A DNA stretch of 64,000 nt from G963676655 sp963676655 (GTDB taxonomy: Bacteria > Verrucomicrobiota > Lentisphaeria > Victivallales > Victivallaceae), in assembly GCA_963676655.2 (NCBI GenBank), contig CAXXKX010000003.1, positions 4,278,001 to 4,342,000 of the forward strand, read 5' to 3'. The notes under the pieces are model-generated. The model had not been told where the DNA came from, ran no database searches, and was given only the letters and a program-made list of their open reading frames with translations. This document shows positions 17,293 to 27,265 of this stretch, in pieces. Position 1 is the stretch's first letter, and the number at the start of each line of letters is the position of its first letter. Both the position numbers and the translations under genes were made by a program.

Positions 17293-18750
17293 ATGAATAT
17301 TATATATTTCAATCCGGATGAACTCAGAGCTGATTGCCTCGGATGCTACGGGCATCCCATGGTCAAAACCCCGGCCATGGACCGGTTGGCAAGCAAAGGT
17401 GTATTATTCGAAAACGCTTTCGTACAGCATACGGTATGTTCGCCGTCGCGCTGCAGTTTTCTGACCGGACAATATGCGCATACCCGGGGGCACCGTTCGC
17501 TCTGGCATCTGCTCCAGCCCGATGAACAAAATACCCTGAAATACGCAAAAGCCAATGGCTATGACGTGCATTGGTGGGGCAAAAACGACGCGCTTGCCGC
17601 GGAAAGTTATCCCGACTCCGTCACCTGTCTGCATCAACCCGAAGTGCCGTTATACAAACAGCAAAGGATTCATTCCGAAGACGAGGCCGGATATTACTCT
17701 TTTCTGTATAAAGCGGCCGAAGAACATCATAAGGATTACTATTATTGCCGTGACGCGGCCGAACTGATCCGGTCGCGGAAAAGCAGCGACAACCCGTTGT
17801 TTCTCTTTTTATCGCTGGAACTGCCGCATTGTCCGTATATGGCGCCGGAACCCTGGTACAGTATGTACGATCCGGAAGATATTCCGCCTCTTCTTGCTAA
17901 AAGAATCGAACAGGCACCAAAATTCCATGAACTGATTAGACGGACCAGATGTCTCGACCAGTGCGATCCGGCTGTTCTGAAAAAAATCATGGCTATTTAT
18001 CTTGGGATGGTTTCCTATACGGATCATCTGCTGGGTATGATACTTGAAGCGGTCGAGGATAGTGTTATTGCCGATGATACCGCGGTCTTTTTCTTTACGG
18101 ACCATGGCGACTGGGCGGGTGATTACGGACTGGTGGAAAAATGGACTAGCGCCCTGGATGACCGGTTGATCAGAACCCCGCTGATTATTTCAGCCCCGGG
18201 ATGCGTCCAGGGACACCGGGTTTCCGGACCGGTGGAACTTATCGACATCGCGCCGACCACGGCCGACCTTGCCGGCTATCAATTGCGCCATACTCAATAC
18301 GGTAAATCGCTTATGCCGCAGCTCCATGGCGGAACCGGAGATCCGGACCGGGCGGTATTTGCCGAAGGCGGCTATGATCAGGACATTGATCTGGTCTGTT
18401 TTGAAAACGTCGGCGGCATTCCCGGCGAAAAAGGCTTTGACGATAGCGTGGAAATGCTCGAAGAGGGACATATCTATTATCCCAAGATCAAACTACAGGA
18501 AGATGTTCCCACAGTCATGTGCCGGTCGGTTATGGTTAGAACTCCAGAATATAAACTCATCAGGCGCATAGATGATGTAAGCGAATTGTACGATCTGACC
18601 AATGATCCCGGCGAGGAGGTCAACCTTATAGGATCGCCTGAATTCCGCGAAATAGAAGCCGGGCTTAATGAACGCCTGCTTATGTGGTACCTCAGGACCT
18701 CCGACGCCGTACCATGGGGACGCGATGACCGCGGTCACCCTCCAAAATAA
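17293..18750 (+). CDS. Type I (S1) sulfatase
   Basis: 485 residues. C49-S-P-S-R53 is the sulfatase signature in which Cys is converted to formylglycine, here by an anaerobic or FGE-type maturase not present in this window. Metal-binding positions are the N-terminal NPDELRAD (where DDLR is more usual) and TDHGDWAGDYG in the middle. LYDLTNDPGEEVNL is the common C-terminal motif of the family. No signal peptide, so it probably desulfates imported mono- or oligosaccharides in the cytoplasm. It follows the DUF4091 gene by 68 bp on the same strand. The ribosome site is weak. Confidence 0.9.
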   Translation: MNIIYFNPDELRADCLGCYGHPMVKTPAMDRLASKGVLFENAFVQHTVCSPSRCSFLTGQYAHTRGHRSLWHLLQPDEQNTLKYAKANGYDVHWWGKNDALAAESYPDSVTCLHQPEVPLYKQQRIHSEDEAGYYSFLYKAAEEHHKDYYYCRDAAELIRSRKSSDNPLFLFLSLELPHCPYMAPEPWYSMYDPEDIPPLLAKRIEQAPKFHELIRRTRCLDQCDPAVLKKIMAIYLGMVSYTDHLLGMILEAVEDSVIADDTAVFFFTDHGDWAGDYGLVEKWTSALDDRLIRTPLIISAPGCVQGHRVSGPVELIDIAPTTADLAGYQLRHTQYGKSLMPQLHGGTGDPDRAVFAEGGYDQDIDLVCFENVGGIPGEKGFDDSVEMLEEGHIYYPKIKLQEDVPTVMCRSVMVRTPEYKLIRRIDDVSELYDLTNDPGEEVNLIGSPEFREIEAGLNERLLMWYLRTSDAVPWGRDDRGHPPK

Positions 18751-18923
18751 GTCATGTTCGGGGATTTGTGATTTAATATTTCCGCGGAAAAATCTGCAAT
18801 ACCGGTCATAAAAGGATAAAACAAATTCCGGCAACAGAAAATAACCGCTATAATAAAGTCGTTAAAAAAGTAAGAATTCGGAATAAATTTCACGAATTTA
18901 AGGAAAGTATAACTGGCAGTATA

Positions 18924-21374
18924 ATGGAAGAAGAACAAAACAGAATATATTCGGGCGGCAAGCTTGATCGGATAGCATTTCCGCTGGGGGGAACTGGTGC
19001 AGGCATGGTCTGTGTTGCCGGGAACGGCGCTGTAACGAACATATCCGTGCGGCATAAACCTAATTTAGGCATAATGTCCATTGATTATTTTATATTTGCT
19101 TCTCTTTGTGTAAAGGGAAGGGATGGGAACACGGCCAGGGTATTGGAAGGCCCGGTCCCATCCTGGAAAATTACCGGAACCAGGGATTCTCATAGCGGAG
19201 CCTGGAGGCAGCCATGGGGTTTGCCAAGATGTAAAAACACGGAATTCGAGGAACGTTTCCCTTTTGCTGTCATACGAATGAGTGACCAACAACTTGGAAT
19301 GGATGTGGAACTGACGGCCTGGAGTCCCTTTACTCCCGGAGAGACTGATGATTCCTGTATGCCGGTGGCGGCATTGGAATACCGGTTCCTTAGTCATCGG
19401 AACGAACCGATAGAGGCTGTGTTCGGATTTCACTCCCAGAACTGGCTACCCGGTCCAACCCCCGGTAAGGAGGTTCGCCCCCTCGGAAAAGACGGGTTCA
19501 TACTTTGGTCACCGGGAGATCCAAATCACCACGAGGGTGAAGCTGCTGTCAGTATTGCTTGTGACTCACCGGATACGCGGGTCAACCCCACCTGGTTCCG
19601 GAGCGGATTATGGGATACCCGCGCCATGCTTTGGAAGGAAATAGAGTCCGGTGAGATGGCGATCCGCCCACCGGCGGAACCGGAAAAGCCCTCCATGGGC
19701 GGCAGTGTTTATTCACCTTTGACGCTCAAGCCAGGAGAATGGTCGGAGCCAGTGAAAATTCGCATGTCCTGGTATGTGCCAAATAGTTCATTACGCATTA
19801 ATCCCGACGATGCGACAGACTCCGCATTGAAGGAAAAAGAAACATACCGGCCATGGTACGCGACCCGTTTCAAGGATGTGGATGCGGTCAACAAATGGTG
19901 GCAAACCCGTTATGACGATCTGCGTCTCAGATCTTTGCGGTTCAGCGATTGTCTTCGGGAAAGCACATTGCCCAAGGTGGTCATGGAGGCTGTCTCCGCC
20001 AATTTGACGATCCTGAAGTCGCCGACAATCCTACGGCAGGCAGACGGCAGAATATGGGCCTGGGAGGGTTGTTGCGACGACATTGGCTCTTGCGCTGGAT
20101 CATGTACTCATGTCTGGAATTACGCCCAGGCTACAGCCCACCTTTTTCCTGATTTGGAGCGTGGACTTCGGGTCACTGAATTTCAGGACAGCCAGGCCTC
20201 CTCCGGGCATCAGAATTTTCGTGCCGCGTTGCCGATAGGCCCGGTGCGAGACCATAGTTTTCACGCGGCTGCCGATGGACAGTTGGGGGGGATCGTTAAA
20301 GTTTACCGGGACTGGCGGATCAGTGGCGACACCGAATGGCTGCGTCAACTCTGGCCGCAAATCAAGACGAGTCTTGAATACTGCATTGAAACCTGGGACC
20401 CGGAACAGCGCGGCGCTCTGTTCGAACCGCACCACAATACCTATGATATCGAATTTTGGGGGCCGGACGGTATGTGCTCAAGCATCTATCTGGCAGCCTT
20501 GCAAGCCGCGATACTTATGAGTGAGGAACTCGAGGAAGATTCGTCCAGGTGGCAGAAATTATATGCCGCTGGCCGGCAGTATCTGGAAAAAGAACTTTTC
20601 AATGGAGAATATTTTATCCAGAAAGTAATCTGGCATGGTTTACGGGCCGGTAATCCAGCCGGCCAGAAGTCATTGTGGGATAATGGTTACTCCAAAGAGG
20701 CCCTTGATTTATTAAAAGAGGAGGGTCCAAAGCATCAGTATGGACAAGGATGTCTGTCTGATGGAATTATTGGTTCATGGTTTGCCGCTTGTGCCGGGAT
20801 CGAGGATATTATCGGCCCGGATAAAGTTTTAAGTCATCTTCGAGCCGTACATCAATACAACCTGAAACATAATCTGGAGGAGCATGCCAACCCGCAGCGA
20901 CCCGGTTTTGCATTGGGCAGGGAAAGCGGTCTGCTTCTCTGTTCCTGGCCCCGGGGAGGCGCGCCGTCCCTGCCGTTTATCTACAGCCAGGAAGTATGGA
21001 CCGGAATTGAATATCAAGTGGCGTCACACCTGATTATGCAAGGAGCCATTGACGAGGGATTAGAGGTGGTCCGCGCCGCGCGTTCGCGATATGACGGCAG
21101 TGTCCGCAATCCATTTGATGAATACGAATGCGGTCACTGGTATGCCAGGGCACTATCAAGCTACGCGCTTTTACAGGCTTTCAGCGGAGCCAGATATGAC
21201 GCGGTCACCCGTACCCTGCATATTGCACCGCCCCGGAGCGGTGACTTTACCTGTTTTATTTCGACCGCCGGAGGTTTCGGTCTGGTCGGGGTGAAAGCAG
21301 GAGCCCCGTTCATTGAAACGCGCCATGGGCATATCGATGTTCAGACAATCAATTATCAACCGGCATCAAGCTAA
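18924..21374 (+). CDS. GH116-like glycoside hydrolase
   Basis: 816 residues. The N-terminal motif IAFPLGGTGAGMVCV is the entry of the GH116 (glucosylceramidase/beta-glucosidase, DUF608) N-terminal beta-domain. The (alpha/alpha)6 catalytic domain carries DIGSCAGSCTHVWNYAQATA and GQGCLSDGIIGSWFA; the Asp in CLSD corresponds to the acid/base position of the family. Known members are beta-glucosidases, beta-xylosidases and N-acetylglucosaminidases. No signal peptide. Codon use and orientation agree with the preceding sulfatase 173 bp upstream, and a TATAAT-like box at about 18848 could give it its own promoter. It closes the plus-strand cluster. Confidence 0.82.
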   Translation: MEEEQNRIYSGGKLDRIAFPLGGTGAGMVCVAGNGAVTNISVRHKPNLGIMSIDYFIFASLCVKGRDGNTARVLEGPVPSWKITGTRDSHSGAWRQPWGLPRCKNTEFEERFPFAVIRMSDQQLGMDVELTAWSPFTPGETDDSCMPVAALEYRFLSHRNEPIEAVFGFHSQNWLPGPTPGKEVRPLGKDGFILWSPGDPNHHEGEAAVSIACDSPDTRVNPTWFRSGLWDTRAMLWKEIESGEMAIRPPAEPEKPSMGGSVYSPLTLKPGEWSEPVKIRMSWYVPNSSLRINPDDATDSALKEKETYRPWYATRFKDVDAVNKWWQTRYDDLRLRSLRFSDCLRESTLPKVVMEAVSANLTILKSPTILRQADGRIWAWEGCCDDIGSCAGSCTHVWNYAQATAHLFPDLERGLRVTEFQDSQASSGHQNFRAALPIGPVRDHSFHAAADGQLGGIVKVYRDWRISGDTEWLRQLWPQIKTSLEYCIETWDPEQRGALFEPHHNTYDIEFWGPDGMCSSIYLAALQAAILMSEELEEDSSRWQKLYAAGRQYLEKELFNGEYFIQKVIWHGLRAGNPAGQKSLWDNGYSKEALDLLKEEGPKHQYGQGCLSDGIIGSWFAACAGIEDIIGPDKVLSHLRAVHQYNLKHNLEEHANPQRPGFALGRESGLLLCSWPRGGAPSLPFIYSQEVWTGIEYQVASHLIMQGAIDEGLEVVRAARSRYDGSVRNPFDEYECGHWYARALSSYALLQAFSGARYDAVTRTLHIAPPRSGDFTCFISTAGGFGLVGVKAGAPFIETRHGHIDVQTINYQPASS

Positions 21375-21683
21375 AATGAAAGAGAAAAATTGCCCTTGTC
21401 AAGCTCCTAATTTTACAATAGTTTGATTCTTCAATGTTTGAGCTGGATCGCCAATCCAAAACGGCCTGTGTAAAATAATAAATATTATTCTTTTTTGTCG
21501 CGTGGAGCTTGCTGAACATCTACAGATCGGAATCCCTGAATTTTATATACATAACCTTTATATATATCATGAATTACATGATTCAAGTGAAAGGAGTTTC
21601 TTTAGCGTAAGATCGTAAAAAATCATTCCTCGTGATGCTACCCCTTCAATTGGATATATATCTTCCAGCTATGTTTGCTTTAT
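21375..21683. other. Convergent spacer, nothing recognised
   Basis: About 310 bp between the ends of the GH116-like gene and the PilT-like gene. It contains a weak inverted repeat ATCATG-N5-CATGAT near 21569-21585 and an AAAGGAG string with no following gene. I see no terminator with a T-run and no RNA gene. Confidence 0.4.
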
Positions 21684-22763
21684 TTAAGTGCAATTAATTC
21701 CTGATGATGCGAGAATGCGTTTTAAATCTTCTTTATCCAGACTCCATTCCAACGCTCTCTGAACGTCAATATGCTTGTTGTCAACTAATTCAGCCAAAGA
21801 CATATTCATTGTACGCATACCCAATGAGCGTCCGGTTTGGATGGCTGAAGGGATCTGATGAATCTTGGATTCGCGAATCATGGCTTTGATAGACGGAGTG
21901 CCGATCATTACTTCCGAAGCAAGACTGCGTCCTTGTTCATTGGTCCATGGAATAAGCTGCTGACTGAGGACAACATTCAGAGTCGTTGCCAGTTGTACGC
22001 GGATTTGCTCCTGTTCGTTCGCGGGAAAAGCTCCGATCAGCCTTGTAACAGTTTGTAAAGCTTCAGAAGTATGTAATGTTCCAAAAGTCAAATGGCCGGT
22101 TTCCGCAAGTGTCAGGGCTGCCCTCATTGTTGTCTGGTCCCGTAGCTCCCCAATAAGAACAACATCCGGGTCCTCGCGCAGGACTCTTCGCAATGCTTCT
22201 TCAAAACTCGCGGTATCAGTTCCAACTTCCCGCTGTGAAATGAATGCATTCTGGTTGTAATGGCGATATTCAACCGGATCTTCAATCGTAAAAATGTGAC
22301 AGTTACGGGTTCGATTAATCTGGTTAATGATACTGGCCAAAGTGGTTGATTTGCCGGAACCGGTAGCGCCGGTAACCAGAACAAGTCCTTTTTGCATTGA
22401 ACATATTTTTAGCAGAACATCCAGCGGGATCCCAAGATTTTCCAACTCAAAAAACTTTGACGGCAGCAGTCTCACGGCCCAGGCAATTCTGTTCTGCTGA
22501 CGGTAGACATTTATGCGTAAGCGGTTTTCCTCGAACTCTACGGCCATATCAAGTTCGTTTTCCGCATCGAATTTCTCAAAATTATCCTTCCCGACCAGCT
22601 CTATTGTCATATTACGCATTTCCGTCCCGGAAACCGGACTAAAACCTTGTAATATTTTCAATTTGCCCTGTTCCCGCACGTAAGGAACTCCATCTGTAGT
22701 CAAGTGCAAATCGGTATGATCAGCCGCCGCCAGTGTGGAGAGAAGAGCATTTAAATCAGTCAT
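21684..22763 (-). CDS. PilT-like secretion/retraction ATPase
   Basis: 359 residues from the ATG at 22763, which overlaps the stop of the preceding gene as ATGA (translational coupling). It has the PilT architecture: an N-terminal PAS-like domain (DLHLTTDGVPYVREQG), Walker A GATGSGKST (132-140), the Asp box EDPVEYRH, the Walker B region DPDVVLIGELRD, and the His box TGHLTFGTLHTSEA. PilT proteins power pilus retraction; the biosynthetic ATPase of the same cluster is the GspE/PilB-like protein at 27252-28697. The presence of both suggests a dynamic pilus or pseudopilus. It is the last gene of the long minus-strand cluster. Confidence 0.9.
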   Translation of the reverse strand: MTDLNALLSTLAAADHTDLHLTTDGVPYVREQGKLKILQGFSPVSGTEMRNMTIELVGKDNFEKFDAENELDMAVEFEENRLRINVYRQQNRIAWAVRLLPSKFFELENLGIPLDVLLKICSMQKGLVLVTGATGSGKSTTLASIINQINRTRNCHIFTIEDPVEYRHYNQNAFISQREVGTDTASFEEALRRVLREDPDVVLIGELRDQTTMRAALTLAETGHLTFGTLHTSEALQTVTRLIGAFPANEQEQIRVQLATTLNVVLSQQLIPWTNEQGRSLASEVMIGTPSIKAMIRESKIHQIPSAIQTGRSLGMRTMNMSLAELVDNKHIDVQRALEWSLDKEDLKRILASSGINCT

Positions 22764-23371
22764 CTGAGATACTCCAGAATATTGCGGCACGCATCCGCTT
22801 TTTTATTGTTTTCATCCATTTTATATAAATCCGCGGCATATTTAAAACATTTAATTGCGCGCGGTATTTTTTTATTGTCAACATACACACGACCGAGTTC
22901 GGCATAACCGTCAGCCTTAAAAGGCACAACCCCTGGTTCGTCGATCCGGTTATCCAAAGCAACTTCCATCAAAGCTTCGATATGTTCAGGTTTACCCTTC
23001 ATTTTCTTTAATACTCTGGCTGCCATAAACAATTTTTTACAATCGTACAAACTTTCCGGCAACTCCGGCATTGGGGCAAGCGCGCTTAGTGCCGCGGGAT
23101 ATTTCCGCATCTTTAAAAGAATGTCGGCCAGACGCAGTTGAATGTCACGATATACATTTATATCGTCACAGTCCTTTTGAATTTCACAATAAATGATATA
23201 AGCTTTTTGATAATTTCCAACCTTTTCAAGTCTTGAGGCCTGGTTCAGTTTTTTTTCAAGCGTGGTCTTTACTGAAACAGGCGATTTTAGTTTAACAGTT
23301 TCAATAGTGTGACAAGCTGTGATAAAAAGAGGAATAATGGATAAAGCAAGAAAACTTTTACTTTTCATCAT
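22760..23371 (-). CDS. TPR-type lipoprotein of the secretion cluster
   Basis: 203 residues. The N-terminus MMKSKSFLALSIIPLFITAC ends in a lipobox-like ITAC, so it is likely a lipoprotein. The remainder is helical with tetratricopeptide-like pairs (NYQKAYIIYCEIQKDCDD, KYPAALSALAPM, PRAIKCFKYAADLYK). Overlapping the secretin gene by 14 bp and the PilT-like gene by 4 bp, it belongs to the operon. By position it could act as a pilotin or assembly factor for the secretin, like PilF/PilW-type TPR lipoproteins. That role is inference. Confidence 0.7.
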   Translation of the reverse strand: MMKSKSFLALSIIPLFITACHTIETVKLKSPVSVKTTLEKKLNQASRLEKVGNYQKAYIIYCEIQKDCDDINVYRDIQLRLADILLKMRKYPAALSALAPMPELPESLYDCKKLFMAARVLKKMKGKPEHIEALMEVALDNRIDEPGVVPFKADGYAELGRVYVDNKKIPRAIKCFKYAADLYKMDENNKKADACRNILEYLR

Positions 23372-25337
23372 TAGTTAGCCTTTCAATTTCTTTTAACGCT
23401 TCACGATGATTTTCACGTCGTTTCTTCAATTTAAATTGTCTATGAACATCAAAGCTGTCGGTATCGTCCACCTGCCAGCCCTGAATTTTATTGAACATTC
23501 TTATCAGCCATGGATCATTGGGATTGACAACCTTGGGTTTGGCAAGTTCACTTGGCGAGTTGACCCCGAGACTCGGCAAATCATCGCGCGCCGCCGGATG
23601 TTGGCTCATGCGATCAAGATAACTTTTAGATATAAGCTGACATTCTCCCGGAGCCTGCATGACGAAAGGACGAATGATAATCAATAGCTCTTTGCGCGTT
23701 CTTGTGGCATCCAGTCTGGTAAAGGCCAGATCCCCAATGATGGGGATTTCGGATAAATAAGGTGTTTTTTCGGTTGTTTTACCAACCTCTTCGTAGATAA
23801 GGCCGCCGATAACCATGAACTCCCGGTCCTTGCCGATAACTGTTGTGATAATACGTTGCAAATCAATATTCTGGGAAACAAAATATTGCTCTTCGGATCC
23901 AGCGGATTCAACCCCGCCGGAATAAATATTTTTGACTTGACTTCCAAGCGTGGACTGTTCTTGAAGCAAGCGTAAAGTTACTGTTCTGTCAGCGTGTATT
24001 TTGGGTGTCAGCAGCAGTGAAGTACCAACTCTGCGCCGGGGCGCGTCAATATCCCAGCTGATATTCGGCTGAAACACCCCGCTGGAAACTTCGGTGTAAG
24101 TCGTAGTTGACTGTGCCTTTTCCATTACCGTTGTTTCAGTTCCGATAAATAATGTAGATGATTCATTATTACTGACTATCAGGTTCGGGGTTGCAAGTTT
24201 TGTTACCCTTTCATCCTTTTCTAAAATCTGGATGCGTGCGCTGAAGTTATTTGTCACGGCATTAAAAATTGCCGCCTGAGTATCGATCCCGGTGCCCTGG
24301 GGAACTAGATTCGAATCCGGTTTGAGAATTGATTGTCCTCCATCCGTTGTCAACAGTCCGTTGGCAAACCCACCGGAAATATCCCCGTTGTCGCTCGAAA
24401 ATAAAAAATCAATTGCCCGATCACGCGAATCATCCAGTGTGACGGAAAGAATTTTTACCTCGAGAAGTACCTGAGGCGTAGGCTTATCGAGTTTTTCTAT
24501 TACTTTAAGCATTTCATCAATAGCAGAATAATCCGCACTCCGCAGCATCAGGGAATTGTTTTCCGGCAGAACCGAGATAAAGACCATCCCCGGGCTGTTG
24601 GTCAGTTCATGGAACTTAACTCCAATATCAACTTGTTTTTCCTGTGAACTGAACATTTTCTTAATAGCGCTTTGATTAATTTTCGCCGGATCGTTCTTCG
24701 TGGCTTTTTCCGCTTCAGTTTTTTTATTTTTTTCATCATCATCTTCATCATCTTCATCGTCATTGTCGTCACTGCTGCTGGAATTATCGTCGTCAGTGAT
24801 ATCGAACGTTCCACGTTTACCCAGTAAGTCCATCCGTTTTAAAGCCCGGCTTATATCAGTATATGAATCTCCACTGCTTTTTTTAGGGTCGAGCCAGATT
24901 ACCCGGTTGATGAATAGTTTGGCTAATGCGTCACCGACATCTTTAGCAGAAGGATAGAGAATCTGCACGACTTCTACTTTTTCCTGACGGTTAAATTGCA
25001 GGGAGCTTTTGAATTCATCGATTGTCATAATATGAATCAAGCCGTCTTTGCTGTTTTTCTGATACCATAGGCCGGACGTCCTGCATATGGCGTCGATAGC
25101 ATCCGCGGCTGTCACATTGGTCAAATGTAAATCAACTTTAACTTTGGATGCGTCGAAACTTACGACAATCGGAGATCCGGAGGCAATACCAATCATCCGG
25201 GCAGCTTCTTTTACAGACACATTGTTCAAACTGATTGATTCCACAACTTTGCTTTTAGGCTTGCCTTTACGGGCCGGCTCCGCTGAGGACACAAGTATTC
25301 CGACAAACACAATAAATATAATTGAGATGTATTTCAT
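23358..25337 (-). CDS. Secretin (GspD/PilQ-like outer-membrane channel)
   Basis: 659 residues with a signal peptide (MKYISIIFIVFVGILVSSAEP). An N0/STN-like domain follows (SLNNVSVKEAARMIGIASG ... AADAIDAICRTSG), then an N-domain with SAKDVGDALAKLF, an unusual run of about 20 mostly Asp/Glu/Ser residues (encoded near 24715-24800), a second N-domain (DKPTPQVLLEVKILSV) and the secretin beta-barrel ending in VIGGLIYEEVGKTTEKTPYL, PIIGDLAFTR and ELLIIIRPFVM. It forms the outer-membrane exit pore of the machine. The acidic run may be a flexible, calcium-binding or simply expandable linker. The gene follows the GspC-like gene by 7 bp. Confidence 0.92.
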   Translation of the reverse strand: MKYISIIFIVFVGILVSSAEPARKGKPKSKVVESISLNNVSVKEAARMIGIASGSPIVVSFDASKVKVDLHLTNVTAADAIDAICRTSGLWYQKNSKDGLIHIMTIDEFKSSLQFNRQEKVEVVQILYPSAKDVGDALAKLFINRVIWLDPKKSSGDSYTDISRALKRMDLLGKRGTFDITDDDNSSSSDDNDDEDDEDDDEKNKKTEAEKATKNDPAKINQSAIKKMFSSQEKQVDIGVKFHELTNSPGMVFISVLPENNSLMLRSADYSAIDEMLKVIEKLDKPTPQVLLEVKILSVTLDDSRDRAIDFLFSSDNGDISGGFANGLLTTDGGQSILKPDSNLVPQGTGIDTQAAIFNAVTNNFSARIQILEKDERVTKLATPNLIVSNNESSTLFIGTETTVMEKAQSTTTYTEVSSGVFQPNISWDIDAPRRRVGTSLLLTPKIHADRTVTLRLLQEQSTLGSQVKNIYSGGVESAGSEEQYFVSQNIDLQRIITTVIGKDREFMVIGGLIYEEVGKTTEKTPYLSEIPIIGDLAFTRLDATRTRKELLIIIRPFVMQAPGECQLISKSYLDRMSQHPAARDDLPSLGVNSPSELAKPKVVNPNDPWLIRMFNKIQGWQVDDTDSFDVHRQFKLKKRRENHREALKEIERLTNDEK

Positions 25338-25344
25338 ATTTTCT

Positions 25345-26001
25345 TTACCTGATGATTATTACTTTATCCGGGCGTTCCTGCTGGACCACTTCTACTTCAT
25401 CGTCGCGAACCTCTTTGACAATGATGTAAGCTTCCTTAATCAGGTTTCCGGTTTTTGCTTGTGCGTTAATCCTTATCACATTACCTCTTTTGACGTAATA
25501 TGATCTCTCACTGTCTTTTATATGGAGAATTGCCATCGGCTCCTGCCCTTTAAGACGAATAATACCTTTTACCGTTATGATGCCAACCGGTTTTCCGCCT
25601 GACCCAGGCGAAAACTCACCAATTCCGGAGACCGAATAATTAAACGGATCACCAATGCCGAGTTTTTCATGTTTTGCAGATTTATCTTTACTTTTCGATA
25701 TAGCTTTGGCAGCCGGAGCCGGATTCGATACAGCCGGAGCCGGTACTGCGTTTGAAACCGGTTCAGGCACGATTGGATCAGCCGGATCATCAGTTGTTAT
25801 GACTCCTGGCGGCATTTTCACCGGTTTAGTATTGGATGTTTTTTTGTTCGAAGACTTGACTATCTGCTTAATAGCCTTTTCCTCCGCTATCGCTTCTTTA
25901 AACACCTTGTGAACACTGCTGAACCAGTTGAATCGATAACCTAAAATCAATATTATCAGCAATGGCCCGCCAATTAAAAACAATGTTTTTCTTGCATTCA
26001 T
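25345..26001 (-). CDS. GspC/PilP-like inner-membrane linker protein
   Basis: 218 residues. One N-terminal membrane segment (TLFLIGGPLLIILILGY), a Pro/Ala/Val-rich periplasmic linker (about 70-115), and a small C-terminal domain (VGIITVKGIIRLKGQEPMAI, then YYVKRGNVIRINAQAKTGN) that resembles the homology region of GspC/PilP, which touches the N0 domain of the secretin. Its place directly before the secretin gene supports this. Sequence similarity is weak, so the assignment rests on topology, linker and context. Ribosome site AAGGAATT upstream. Confidence 0.65.
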   Translation of the reverse strand: MNARKTLFLIGGPLLIILILGYRFNWFSSVHKVFKEAIAEEKAIKQIVKSSNKKTSNTKPVKMPPGVITTDDPADPIVPEPVSNAVPAPAVSNPAPAAKAISKSKDKSAKHEKLGIGDPFNYSVSGIGEFSPGSGGKPVGIITVKGIIRLKGQEPMAILHIKDSERSYYVKRGNVIRINAQAKTGNLIKEAYIIVKEVRDDEVEVVQQERPDKVIIIR

Positions 26002-26020
26002 ATATTTAATTCCTTTTAAT

Positions 26021-27265
26021 TTATCTTCCGGTCGAGGCCGCCATGAGCCCCATGAAAAAAGCTATATAAACAAAACCGACGATCCCGCCAATAACGACGA
26101 ACAATGCCGGTTCAATCATTTTTGAAAGAAAAGAAATCCGCCGCTGCAAATTCATATCGCAGAAATCGGCAACCTTTAAAAGCCCCGTGTCCATATGCCC
26201 GGTGCTTTCCCCCACTACCAGCATCGCATCCGCCAGCGGGATAAACGGCTTCAACCCGGAGACCCTGAGCGCGGTCGATAACGGATGTCCTTGTGAGATA
26301 ATTTTTTTCATCTCATCCAACTCCGTCTTGTAAAAAAAATTGTTCAGGGCTGAAGAGGTATATTCCAACGCAGGAATAATATTGATACCGCTGCGCAGCA
26401 AAAGCCCCAGGGTCCTGCACCACAACATATTGCTTGAGGCGCAAAAAACTTTTCCGATAACCGGAATGCGCAAAGCCGCGTAATCAACATAGACAGCGGT
26501 CTCCGGCGATTTTCTCAAAAGCCATATCACTATCGCAAAAAGAATCGCACCGCCAATAAAATACAGGCCGTTTGCCTGAAGATATTCGGTCACATCAATC
26601 AGCGCCTGGGTAATTGGCGGCAAACTTTTGGAACGACCTGATAAAAATTTCATAATTTTGGGAATAACTTTAATCATCAGGAAGGCGACAACCCCGATTG
26701 TCACCAGAATAACCAAAAACGGATAGGCCATAGCCTGCAAAACCTGCCCCTTGAGCTCACGCCTGCGCTTCAGCAATTCAGATGAATAATTGCACATTCT
26801 GTTAATATCGCCATTAGCCTCCCCCGCCGAAATCATCCCGATGATAATATTTCCAAGAAAAGGCAATTCTTCGTTCAATGTATCGGTCAACGTCTTGCCG
26901 CTTTGGAGTTTGTTCGCTACACAAAAAAGAGCACGGCTTAAAAGATAACCGGCCTGTGCCGCGACTGTCTGGAAAGCATTCAGGATGGGCACTCCACCCT
27001 CAAGCATGGCGGCAAGCTGCTCCAACGCAAGCTCCAGTTGAGAGCTTGTTACAAGAAACCTGGCCAGTATTTTTTCATTGGCTGAACGTTTCCTCAAATT
27101 AAAATTAGGAGAGTCGGTCACAGATGAATTTACCTGTTCAAGTCTGATAATCGACATCTGGCGGTCAAGCAGGACCTTTTCTGCCGTTTCAATATTATCC
27201 GCGGTCAATATACCACGTTCCCTGCCGCTGTTTTCCCGGCTCGCCACATATTTATATACAGCCAC
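26021..27265 (-). CDS. GspF/PilC-like inner-membrane platform protein
   Basis: 414 residues with the two cytoplasmic GspF domains (LEQLAAMLEGGVPILNAFQT and LLRSGINIIPALEYTSSAL) and three membrane segments (about 170-190, 225-245 and near the C-terminus, VVIGGIVGFVYIAFFM). The short N-terminal part MAVYKYVASRENSGRERGIL is typical of the family. It anchors the ATPase and moves pseudopilin subunits. It overlaps the GspE-like gene by 14 bp. Confidence 0.9.
   Translation of the reverse strand: MAVYKYVASRENSGRERGILTADNIETAEKVLLDRQMSIIRLEQVNSSVTDSPNFNLRKRSANEKILARFLVTSSQLELALEQLAAMLEGGVPILNAFQTVAAQAGYLLSRALFCVANKLQSGKTLTDTLNEELPFLGNIIIGMISAGEANGDINRMCNYSSELLKRRRELKGQVLQAMAYPFLVILVTIGVVAFLMIKVIPKIMKFLSGRSKSLPPITQALIDVTEYLQANGLYFIGGAILFAIVIWLLRKSPETAVYVDYAALRIPVIGKVFCASSNMLWCRTLGLLLRSGINIIPALEYTSSALNNFFYKTELDEMKKIISQGHPLSTALRVSGLKPFIPLADAMLVVGESTGHMDTGLLKVADFCDMNLQRRISFLSKMIEPALFVVIGGIVGFVYIAFFMGLMAASTGR

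Noticed and set aside
21560..21610. Small-gene start suggested by AAAGGAG and the ATCATG/CATGAT inverted repeat
   Set aside because: No open frame of useful length follows the ribosome-like site, and the repeat is short.
24602..24957. Ser-rich and Lys-rich frames opposite the secretin
   Set aside because: They are antisense or shifted readings of the acidic low-complexity run.
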